Shown here one piece after another: positions 25,488 through 31,976 of a stretch of DNA of 64,000 nucleotides; position 1 is the stretch's first letter; every line of letters starts with the position of its first letter. The stretch covers positions 496,001 to 560,000 of the forward strand of contig NZ_SOMG01000011.1 in NCBI RefSeq assembly GCF_004402045.1, written 5' to 3'. The notes under the pieces are model-generated. The model was not told the DNA's origin and searched no databases. It saw only the letters and a list, made by a program, of their open reading frames with translations. This stretch comes from Lelliottia nimipressuralis. GTDB taxonomy: Bacteria; Pseudomonadota; Gammaproteobacteria; Enterobacterales; Enterobacteriaceae. The translations under genes and the position numbers were made by a program.

Positions 25488-25508
25488 GGGCGGCCGTTCG
25501 GGCCGCCC
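25488..25508 (+). other. Intercistronic GC-rich hairpin
   Basis: GGGCGGCC, loop GTTCG, GGCCGCCC: a perfect 8-bp stem between the halogenase and aminotransferase genes with no T-run. It may stabilise or process the message and change the ratio of the last two genes. Confidence 0.6.
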
Positions 25509-25523
25509 CCTGAGGAGAGCGTT

Positions 25524-26849
25524 ATGGATACTGTAGTCGAGCAGCTTTTGCAGCGACGGGAGGGCGCCGTCGCCCGTGGCATAAACCAGATGCATCCGGT
25601 GTATATTCAGCGAGCGGAAAATGCGGTGATATATGACGTCAACAATCGACGCTACATCGATTTTTCCGGCGGAATTGCCGCGCTGAATACCGGCCATCTT
25701 CATCCTAAAGTCATTGCGGCAGTGGAGCGCCAGCTGCATCAGTTTACCCACAGCTGTTTTGCCGCCACCCCTTATGAATCATATATCGCGGTGTGTGAAC
25801 GTATTAACGCCCTAATGCCGGGAGATTTTGACCGACGCAGTTTTCTCCTGACGACGGGGTCCGAAGCGGTGGAAAGTGCGCTTAAAGTTGCCCGGGCAGC
25901 CACGCGGCGAAGCGGGGTGATTGTCTTCAGCGGCGCCTATCACGGGCGTACGTTTATGACGCTGGCGATGAATGGCAAAATTGCGCCCTACAGCCAGGGG
26001 ATGGGGATCATGCCCGGCCCGGTCTTCCGGGCGCCTTTCCCGCAGGGAGAGACAGAACCTGATATTGCTCAGGCGCTGGCTGGCCTCAAAGTGATATTAA
26101 CGAGCGACATTGCGCCGCAGGATGTGGCTGCCATTGTCATCGAACCCGTTCAGGGCGAAGGCGGATTTTACGTCGTGCCACCTGCGTTTATGCGTGGTCT
26201 ACGTGAACTCTGTGACCAGGAAGGTATCGTGTTAATCGCAGATGAAGTTCAGTCTGGCGCAGGCCGCACGGGGACGTTCTTTGCTATGGAACAAACCGGC
26301 GTTGACGCCGATTTAATCGTGTTCGGTAAATCAGTCGCCGGCGGACTTCCGCTTTCCGGCGTTGTTGGTCGTGAGTCGCTTATCAACCAGGTGGCACCGG
26401 GCGGCCTTGGCGGAACCTGGGCAGGCAATCCGCTTTCCTGTGCGGCGGCGCTGGCGGTACTTGACCTCTTTGAAGAGACGGATCTGCTGGGCGCAGCCCG
26501 GCGTCTGGGTCAGCGTCTGCGCAAAGCCTTAGAGTCCATTGTCAGCCCACTGGCGATTGGCTATGAGATACGCGGGGTCGGCGCCATGATTGCGCTGGAG
26601 CTTTTTTCGCTGGAGCACGGAAAGCGAACGCCGGCGACCGGGCTTATCGATCGGTTAGTCAAAAGCTGTGCCCGTGAGGGCCTTATTCTTCTTAAATGCG
26701 GCAAACAGGCGAATGCCATCCGCTTTTTAATGCCCCTGACGATTGAAGACAGCGTTCTGGATGAGGGGCTGACCATTTTTGCCGGCGCGCTGCAACAGCA
26801 GGTCGCGTCTTCAGGCTTAGCAGAGGTGAAACGATATGGCGCAGTTTGA
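25524..26849 (+). CDS. Class III (GabT-like) PLP-dependent aminotransferase
   Basis: This 441-aa fold-type I enzyme moves amino groups at omega or distal positions. Visible are GSEAVESALK (PLP phosphate region, about 112-121), SGAYHGRT, IADEVQSGAGRTG (238-250) with the PLP-ring Asp, and FGKSVAGG with the Schiff-base K269. It most resembles 4-aminobutyrate aminotransferases. In this operon it could make an amine for amide formation or an amino/aldehyde intermediate. TGAGGAGAG gives a strong ribosome site. Its end overlaps the flavin reductase start by 14 bases. Confidence 0.88.
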   Translation: MDTVVEQLLQRREGAVARGINQMHPVYIQRAENAVIYDVNNRRYIDFSGGIAALNTGHLHPKVIAAVERQLHQFTHSCFAATPYESYIAVCERINALMPGDFDRRSFLLTTGSEAVESALKVARAATRRSGVIVFSGAYHGRTFMTLAMNGKIAPYSQGMGIMPGPVFRAPFPQGETEPDIAQALAGLKVILTSDIAPQDVAAIVIEPVQGEGGFYVVPPAFMRGLRELCDQEGIVLIADEVQSGAGRTGTFFAMEQTGVDADLIVFGKSVAGGLPLSGVVGRESLINQVAPGGLGGTWAGNPLSCAAALAVLDLFEETDLLGAARRLGQRLRKALESIVSPLAIGYEIRGVGAMIALELFSLEHGKRTPATGLIDRLVKSCAREGLILLKCGKQANAIRFLMPLTIEDSVLDEGLTIFAGALQQQVASSGLAEVKRYGAV

Positions 26850-27330
26850 TAGCCGAACCTTACGGAACGTATTTGGTCGATTCGCAACAGGCGTTTGTGT
26901 CGTGACCATGATGGATAAAGGTAACAATTTCCATGGGTTAACTATCAGTAGCTTTAACACCGTTTCCCTGGAACCCCCTCTGGTGCTCTGGAGCCTGCGT
27001 AAGCAATCCTGGTACGCTCAGCATTTTCTGGAGGCAGAAGCCTTTGCGATAAATGTCCTGTCGGGCCATCAGCATCAGGTTAGCGATATTTTTGCCAGTG
27101 CCGTCAGCGATAAATTTCATCGCGTAGACCATCGGGTCAGCGGCTATAAACTGCCTTTAATTGACGGTGCGCTAGCGCATCTTGAATGCAAGATGTGGCG
27201 TCAGGTAGACGGCGGCGATCACTGGATATTTATCGGTGAGGTGGTGGATTCGTTACATACTGAAGGTGAGCCGCTCATCTTTTTCAACGGTCGCTATGCA
27301 ACCACCGCCGGTCTGTCGATTCCAGCCTAA
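26836..27330 (+). CDS. Flavin reductase (HpaC/Flavin_Reduct family)
   Basis: This 164-aa protein of the split-barrel FMN-binding family has RFATGVCVVT near residue 15, HGLTISSFNTVSLEPPLVLW (flavin-binding segment, about 33-52) and HWIFIGEVVD near residue 134. Such enzymes supply reduced flavin to two-component monooxygenases and halogenases, matching the enzyme two genes upstream. GAGGTG precedes the ATG. It is the last gene of the plus-strand run. Confidence 0.87.
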   Translation: MAQFDSRTLRNVFGRFATGVCVVTMMDKGNNFHGLTISSFNTVSLEPPLVLWSLRKQSWYAQHFLEAEAFAINVLSGHQHQVSDIFASAVSDKFHRVDHRVSGYKLPLIDGALAHLECKMWRQVDGGDHWIFIGEVVDSLHTEGEPLIFFNGRYATTAGLSIPA

Positions 27331-27335
27331 AAAAA

Positions 27336-27351
27336 GGGGCTGAAAAGCCCC
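27336..27351 (-). terminator. Terminator between the biosynthetic operon and the GST gene
   Basis: GGGGCT/AGCCCC with a GAAA loop. On the minus strand it is followed by a run of T, so it ends the GST gene; on the plus strand there is only the stem. Confidence 0.8.
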
Positions 27352-27371
27352 ATAACACGCCGAGCGAAGCG

Positions 27372-27980
27372 TCAACTAAAAGGGTACTTCTTAAATGCCG
27401 CCTGGTTTTCGAAAACGTCGGCAACCGCCTGAATCGTTTTAAAATCACCGGCGTTAACCACATGAGGGATCATTGACTGAATAAATGTCCAGATAACCGT
27501 GCTGGTGACAGCAACCTGATCGGCCACCGCGTTATCCGCACGCGCTTCCAGCAGCGTGTTCCATTCCTTGCAGGCAGCCAGCAGCTGGAGGGTGATACGT
27601 TCTATCCACGGATTGTGCTGCTTCTCCGCCGGGCGCAGGTTGTGTTCATACACATTTTGTACGGCTTTCTCCGCGGCGGCGAGGATAAAGCCCAGCGTCT
27701 GGAGATCGTTTGCCAGCGCATCCGGCGCCACGGGCAGCAGTCTCCGTTCAGGAGCGGCCTGAGACTCAAAATAATTCAGTATCAGCGATGAATCCATCAG
27801 ACGCGTTCCATTCTCCAGAATCAGCGTGGGCGCTTTTACCGCAGGGTTGATCCGGGAAAATTCTTCAAATGTGCTGAATACCGACAGCGGCTGGCTTTCA
27901 AACGCAACGCCATAAAGTTCCAGGGAGACCGCCACGCGACGTACATAAGGAGAATCCATCATGCCAATCAGCTTTATCAT
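27372..27980 (-). CDS. Glutathione S-transferase family protein
   Basis: This 202-aa protein has a thioredoxin-like N-terminal domain (MDSPYVRRVAVSL, NPAVKAPTLILENG, DSSLILNYFE with the conserved Ser that binds glutathione's gamma-glutamyl group) and an all-helical C-terminal domain. It resembles the bacterial YfcF/YibF-like GSTs. The substrate is unknown. It diverges from a LysR gene, with a dyad operator between them, which suggests that regulator controls it. Confidence 0.85.
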   Translation of the reverse strand: MIKLIGMMDSPYVRRVAVSLELYGVAFESQPLSVFSTFEEFSRINPAVKAPTLILENGTRLMDSSLILNYFESQAAPERRLLPVAPDALANDLQTLGFILAAAEKAVQNVYEHNLRPAEKQHNPWIERITLQLLAACKEWNTLLEARADNAVADQVAVTSTVIWTFIQSMIPHVVNAGDFKTIQAVADVFENQAAFKKYPFS

Positions 27981-28046
27981 GATTCCTGTTTTCCTGTCTG
28001 GGTGAAAAAACGCTTCATTGAAGATGATAAACAGACATTACAATAA

Positions 28047-28062
28047 ATTCGCTATGGCGAAT
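28047..28062. promoter_or_regulatory. Dyad operator between GST and LysR genes
   Basis: ATTCGC-TATG-GCGAAT is a perfect inverted repeat in the divergent intergenic region, a plausible site for the adjacent LysR-type protein. Confidence 0.55.
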
Positions 28063-28151
28063 ATCATGAGTATCTTACGGCCTGAGTTAGTATTACTGAC
28101 ATATTGGCCGGTTGCCGTTTATAAGATTCAGCATATTAAGGGAGTGGTTTC

Positions 28152-29045
28152 ATGTCGGATTTTCCACCTATCGCAAGTTTGCGTAGTTTTGAAGCTGTGG
28201 CTCGCCTTGGCAGCGTAACGCTTGCGGCGAAAGAGCTCCACGTTACCCATTCCGCCATCAGCCAGCAGATTAAAGTGCTGGAGGAAATGGTGGGTGTGAA
28301 GCTGTTTATCCGTCATGGGCGAGGGGTACAGATCAATGAAGAGGGGCGGCTCTACGCGTTACAGGTACGCGAGGCGCTGAACCATATCGCAGATGCCACC
28401 CGGCTAGTGCAGGTGAAACCGAGAATACTGGAACTGACGCTGGCGATGGTGCCGTCTTTTGGATGTCACTGGCTGTTGCCGCGTCTGGAACGATTTCGGG
28501 AAAAATATCCGCATATCACGCTGCGGATCCAGGCCAGCCTGACGATTACCAGCATGCAGCAGGAAGGGATAGATATTGCGATACGCATGGGGAAAGGAAA
28601 CTGGGAAGGCAGCGACTGCCATTATCTTTTTTCAGATGAACTGATTGTTGTTGCGGCGCCCGGCTATAACGGCGGCGTACTCCCGGCGACGCCGGCTGAG
28701 GTGGCGAAGAGTCAAATCATATTCTCCATGGAGTCGTGGAAAACCTGGTGTTTCAATGCGGGGCTGGAAAAAGATATTGTGCCCGGCGGCTTATGCATTA
28801 ACGACTCAAATTTAGTCCTTGAGTCTGTCAGACTCGGTAAAGGTATCGCGCTGGAGCGCCGTTCTCTGGTTCAGGATGCCATCACCCGGGGCGAACTGGT
28901 CCAGCTTACCCCTTTCACCGCGCCGTATCCCTGGCCTTACTGGCTGGTGACATCGCAGTTAACGGAGGCGAAACCGGAGGTGGCTCTCTTTGTCGAGTGG
29001 CTGGATGAGGAAGTAGCGGCCTGGCGTCAGCTCACGGAGTCCTGA
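28152..29045 (+). CDS. LysR-family regulator, GcvA-like subgroup
   Basis: This 297-aa protein has an N-terminal winged helix (SLRSFEAVARLGSVTLAAKELHVTHSAISQQIKVLEE) and a GcvA-type effector domain (LTLAMVPSFGCHWLLPRLERFREKYP, GIDIAIRMGKG). The start has GGGAGTGG upstream. Divergence from the GST gene and the dyad at 28047 suggest it regulates that gene and itself; the effector is unknown. Confidence 0.85.
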   Translation: MSDFPPIASLRSFEAVARLGSVTLAAKELHVTHSAISQQIKVLEEMVGVKLFIRHGRGVQINEEGRLYALQVREALNHIADATRLVQVKPRILELTLAMVPSFGCHWLLPRLERFREKYPHITLRIQASLTITSMQQEGIDIAIRMGKGNWEGSDCHYLFSDELIVVAAPGYNGGVLPATPAEVAKSQIIFSMESWKTWCFNAGLEKDIVPGGLCINDSNLVLESVRLGKGIALERRSLVQDAITRGELVQLTPFTAPYPWPYWLVTSQLTEAKPEVALFVEWLDEEVAAWRQLTES

Positions 29046-29130
29046 ACGCTTTTTTACGACACTGCTCGCAATGCGGTGAACACCTGACGGGTGATTCACC
29101 GAAATACTCCTGCACGTCTTCAGCTTTCAC
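29032..29130 (-). CDS. Putative 32-aa protein with Cys-x3-Cys-x2-Cys cluster
   Basis: A short minus-strand frame from GTG 29130 (or TTG 29142) encodes VKAEDVQEYFGESPVR followed by C-S-P-H-C-E-Q-C-R-K. The Cys/His cluster is suggestive of metal binding. It fills the gap between two LysR genes and overlaps the end of one by 14 bases. No good ribosome site is visible. It could instead be the remnant of a larger gene. Confidence 0.35.
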   Translation of the reverse strand: MKAEDVQEYFGESPVRCSPHCEQCRKKAFRTP

Positions 29131-29174
29131 GTAACCACACAAGAATCATGCACGTTCTCTCAGGATAATCGCTG

Positions 29175-30104
29175 CTATAGCTTTACGGCTATGTTGGCGT
29201 TGGGGACATGCTGCTGCATCAATTCAACGATCCAGTCAATAAAAACGCGCAGTCTGGCGTTGACATGGCGGTTCGGCGGGAACGCCAGGTGCAGGGGCAT
29301 TGGACTGATACGCCATTGTGTAAACAACGGAATTAAAGAGCCGGCAGTCTGATGTGCCGCTGCCATATAGACTGGCAGCGCAATCACGCCCAACCCGGCT
29401 AACCCGGCTTCGAGGTAAGCATTGCCATCATCCACGGCAAGTACATAGCTTCCCGTGATTTCAATATGTTCACTCTCACTGCGCAGTACCAAAGGGTCAA
29501 TCTTACCGGTGCGTGAGGACAAGAATCCGACTATGCGATGGTCGGTGTTTTCCAGCTCTCGCGGGTGCGCAGGGGCGCCAAGGCGTTCCACATAGCTGGG
29601 GGCGACGTAGATGCCGATTTGCAAATCTCCGACATGGCGAGCGATGAGGGACTGGTCGTTGATTTCGCCACCGCGCAGGACGCAATCCACGCTGTCGCCG
29701 ATCAGATCCACCACCCGATCGCTCACGCCCATGTCGAACTGGATATCAGGATAGCGTGCGTGGAAAGCCGGTAGCGCCGGCACCAGGATGAGGCGGGCCA
29801 GCGGACTGGGCACATCTACCCGTAGCCGTCCTCTGGGCGTAATCGCCGCACTGGACAGGCAGTTTTCAGCATCTTCCATGTCCGCCAGCAGGCGGATGAC
29901 GCGCTCGTAGTAGACCGCGCCATCGGGAGTCACACCGAGCTTGCGGGTGGTGCGATGGAGCAATTTGACGCGCAGGCGAGCTTCCAGCTGCTGAATGAGT
30001 TGCGTCACCGTGGTTTTACTCATATGAAGCGTTTGGGCAGCTTTTGTGAAGCTACCTGCCTCCACCACGCGAGCAAAGGCGCGCATCGCATCGAAACGAT
30101 CCAT
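29175..30104 (-). CDS. LysR-family regulator of the Rid/quinone-oxidoreductase pair
   Basis: This 309-aa protein has winged helix AFARVVEAGSFTKAAQTLHMSKTTVTQLIQQLEA and a C-terminal domain of the large DNA-binding 'PgrR/YhjC-like' subgroup (RGRLRVDVPSPLARLILVPALPAF, CVLRGGE). It diverges from a two-gene plus-strand unit with a perfect dyad between them, the classical layout for local LysR control. Confidence 0.87.
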   Translation of the reverse strand: MDRFDAMRAFARVVEAGSFTKAAQTLHMSKTTVTQLIQQLEARLRVKLLHRTTRKLGVTPDGAVYYERVIRLLADMEDAENCLSSAAITPRGRLRVDVPSPLARLILVPALPAFHARYPDIQFDMGVSDRVVDLIGDSVDCVLRGGEINDQSLIARHVGDLQIGIYVAPSYVERLGAPAHPRELENTDHRIVGFLSSRTGKIDPLVLRSESEHIEITGSYVLAVDDGNAYLEAGLAGLGVIALPVYMAAAHQTAGSLIPLFTQWRISPMPLHLAFPPNRHVNARLRVFIDWIVELMQQHVPNANIAVKL

Positions 30105-30126
30105 TCCCTATCCTCTCTTTTTACCG

Positions 30127-30149
30127 ATTGTTTGGATATTACAAACAAT
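30127..30149. promoter_or_regulatory. Perfect dyad operator between LysR gene and Rid gene
   Basis: ATTGTTTG-N7-CAAACAAT, 8-bp half sites with a 7-base centre, sits 23 bases from the LysR start and about 97 from the Rid start. It has the T-N11-A shape bound by LysR proteins. Confidence 0.7.
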
Positions 30150-30245
30150 GATGGACAAAGTCGCTTGTTTATCCGCCCGATCCTGCACCTGTAAAGTGTC
30201 TTTATATTCACCGGGCTGATTTTGCCCCATTACAAAGGTACAAAC

Positions 30246-30635
30246 ATGACAGCACGTGAAGCCGTTTTCCCCTCCGGTCGGCAGGCGCTCTATGAGCGCA
30301 ATCGCTATTCACCAGCCATCAAATCTAACGGTTTCTTGTTCGTTTCGGGGCAGGTTGGTAGCCGGGAGGATGGTTCGCCTGAGCCCGATCTGAAAGCGCA
30401 GGTCAGGCTGGCATTCAATAATCTTAATGCTGTCCTCGCGGCTGCGGGCTGCACGTTCGGTGACGTGGTTGACGTTACCCTCTTTGTCGTCGATCCCGAG
30501 TCAAACCTCGACGCTATCTGGAGTATCCTGCCAGAATATTGGGGGGAAGCGCCTTACCCAACGTTGACCGGGATCGGCGTGACGTGGCTTTACGGATTCC
30601 AGTTTGAGATTAAGGTGATTGCCAGGCTGCCCTGA
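30246..30635 (+). CDS. Rid-family protein
   Basis: This 129-aa protein contains GFLFVSGQVGSREDGSPEPDLKAQVRLAFNNLNAVLAAAGC and a C-terminal EAPYPTLTGIGVTWL segment. As in the other Rid protein of this window, the catalytic Arg of RidA (PARS) is absent (PTLT), so it belongs to a different Rid subgroup. The ATG at 30246 follows AAGGT. The oxidoreductase gene begins 48 bases later, so co-transcription is likely. Confidence 0.82.
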   Translation: MTAREAVFPSGRQALYERNRYSPAIKSNGFLFVSGQVGSREDGSPEPDLKAQVRLAFNNLNAVLAAAGCTFGDVVDVTLFVVDPESNLDAIWSILPEYWGEAPYPTLTGIGVTWLYGFQFEIKVIARLP

Positions 30636-30683
30636 GCGTTACGGGTCTTTCCGCCAGTCGAAAGATAAAACAGAGGAAAATTT

Positions 30684-31643
30684 ATGAAAGCAGCGGTTTA
30701 TGACGTGGAAGGCGCTCCTGGCGTCCTGAAATATGTCGATATCCCGGATCCGGTCACAGGGCCCGACGACATCCTGATTTCTGTCGAGGCTATCTCGATT
30801 GAAGGTGGCGATCTGATCAACCGCCGTTCAACTCCGCCGCCTCTTCCTTCATGGGTCGTCGGCTACGCGGCTGCGGGTACAGTGGTTGCCGTAGGGTCGA
30901 AAGTCCGTAGCCGTAGGGTTGGGGACAGAGTCGCTGCTTTTCACATGCAGGGATCGCATGCGGAACGTTGGGCGGTGCCTGCGGAACGAACCTGGCTTAT
31001 ACCAGACGGGGTGGATATGGCAGAAGCGGCGGCGGTACCGATTTCTTTCACAACCGCGCATCATTGCCTTTTCACTCGCGGCATGCTCCGGCACGGAGAA
31101 ACCGTCCTGATTCAGGCCGCTGCTGGTGGCGTAGGGCTCGCGGCCGTTCAGCTTGCCTCACAAGCAGGCGCAACGGTCATCGCCGTGGCAAGCGGAACGC
31201 AGCGAAGAAGCCGGTTGCTTGAACTTGGCGCCGATCGTGTCGTGGATCGTACAGAGAATAACATCGTGGACAGTGTCCGAGAGTACACCCATGGCACCGG
31301 CGTTGACCTCGTCATCGATCCGGTGGGAACCACGTTGCCTGCTTCGCTTTCTGCACTCGCTCCGGAAGGACGTCTCGTCTACGTCGGTAATGCGGGCGGC
31401 GGCAGTCTGACCGTCGACCTGTGGTCGCCAATGCAGTCTAACCAGACGCTCATGGGGGTATTCATGGGACCCCTTTTTGAAAGGGCTGGCGTTCGGACAA
31501 GCGTGGACGACATGTTGCAGGCTGTAGCGGCAGGGCGCATCAGGGTTGTCATTGACCGCATCTTCCCCCTGGCTAACGCTGCCGCGGCCCATGAATACGC
31601 TGAGACAGCGAAACCGCTTGGCCGCATTGTTATGAAGCCATGA
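30684..31643 (+). CDS. Zinc-independent quinone oxidoreductase-like MDR protein
   Basis: This 319-aa medium-chain dehydrogenase/reductase has a GroES-like N-terminal domain and a Rossmann domain with QAAAGGVGLAAVQLA (about 144-158), the NADPH-binding AAxGGVG pattern of quinone oxidoreductases. Zinc-ligand cysteines are absent. It probably reduces quinones or enones with NADPH. It is paired with the upstream Rid gene under a divergent LysR regulator. Confidence 0.85.
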   Translation: MKAAVYDVEGAPGVLKYVDIPDPVTGPDDILISVEAISIEGGDLINRRSTPPPLPSWVVGYAAAGTVVAVGSKVRSRRVGDRVAAFHMQGSHAERWAVPAERTWLIPDGVDMAEAAAVPISFTTAHHCLFTRGMLRHGETVLIQAAAGGVGLAAVQLASQAGATVIAVASGTQRRSRLLELGADRVVDRTENNIVDSVREYTHGTGVDLVIDPVGTTLPASLSALAPEGRLVYVGNAGGGSLTVDLWSPMQSNQTLMGVFMGPLFERAGVRTSVDDMLQAVAAGRIRVVIDRIFPLANAAAAHEYAETAKPLGRIVMKP

Positions 31644-31699
31644 GCGGGGTGAATTCAACCTGGCCCAAACTCTCCCAATGCGATGGAAAATGAAAACAA

Positions 31700-31726
31700 A
31701 AAAGCCTGCTTCAAAAGCAGGCTTTT
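31700..31726 (-). terminator. tRNA-Asn terminator (copy 4)
   Basis: AAAAGCCTGCTT/AAGCAGGCTTTT-type stem with loop base C instead of T, six bases beyond the tRNA. Confidence 0.88.
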
Positions 31727-31732
31727 CAAATT

Positions 31733-31808
31733 TGGCTCCTCTGACTGGACTCGAACCAGTGACATACGGATTAACAGTCCGCCGTTCTACCGACTGAACT
31801 ACAGAGGA
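31733..31808 (-). tRNA. tRNA-Asn (GTT), copy 4
   Basis: Identical 76-nt gene with encoded CCA, transcribed leftward. Its 5' flank matches that of copy 3 (CGTGTGAACG.GGCGCATATTATCG), showing recent duplication or gene conversion. It separates the biosynthetic block from the aerobactin locus. Confidence 0.97.
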
Positions 31809-31826
31809 ATCGTGTGAACGAGGCGC

Positions 31827-31855
31827 ATATTATCGACCTCGGTACGCCTTGTCAA
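31827..31855 (-). promoter_or_regulatory. Promoter of tRNA-Asn copy 4
   Basis: Minus-strand TTGACA and TAATAT with a 17-base spacer and GC-rich discriminator, as for copies 2 and 3. Confidence 0.88.
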
Positions 31856-31946
31856 AGGGGGAAAACACGCTTTTCGTTCGTTTGCTGACAATTTCAGCAA
31901 ATCGCTGATTTTATAGCAAATTCGCGTTGAAATTACCCAGGAAAAT

Positions 31947-31970
31947 GCGCCGCCCGCAGGCAGGCGGCGC
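31947..31970 (-). terminator. Terminator of the aerobactin operon
   Basis: On the minus strand GCGCCGCC and GGCGGCGC form an 8-bp GC stem followed by ATTTTCC, six bases after the iutA stop codon. Confidence 0.82.
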
Positions 31971-31976
31971 GAAGGG

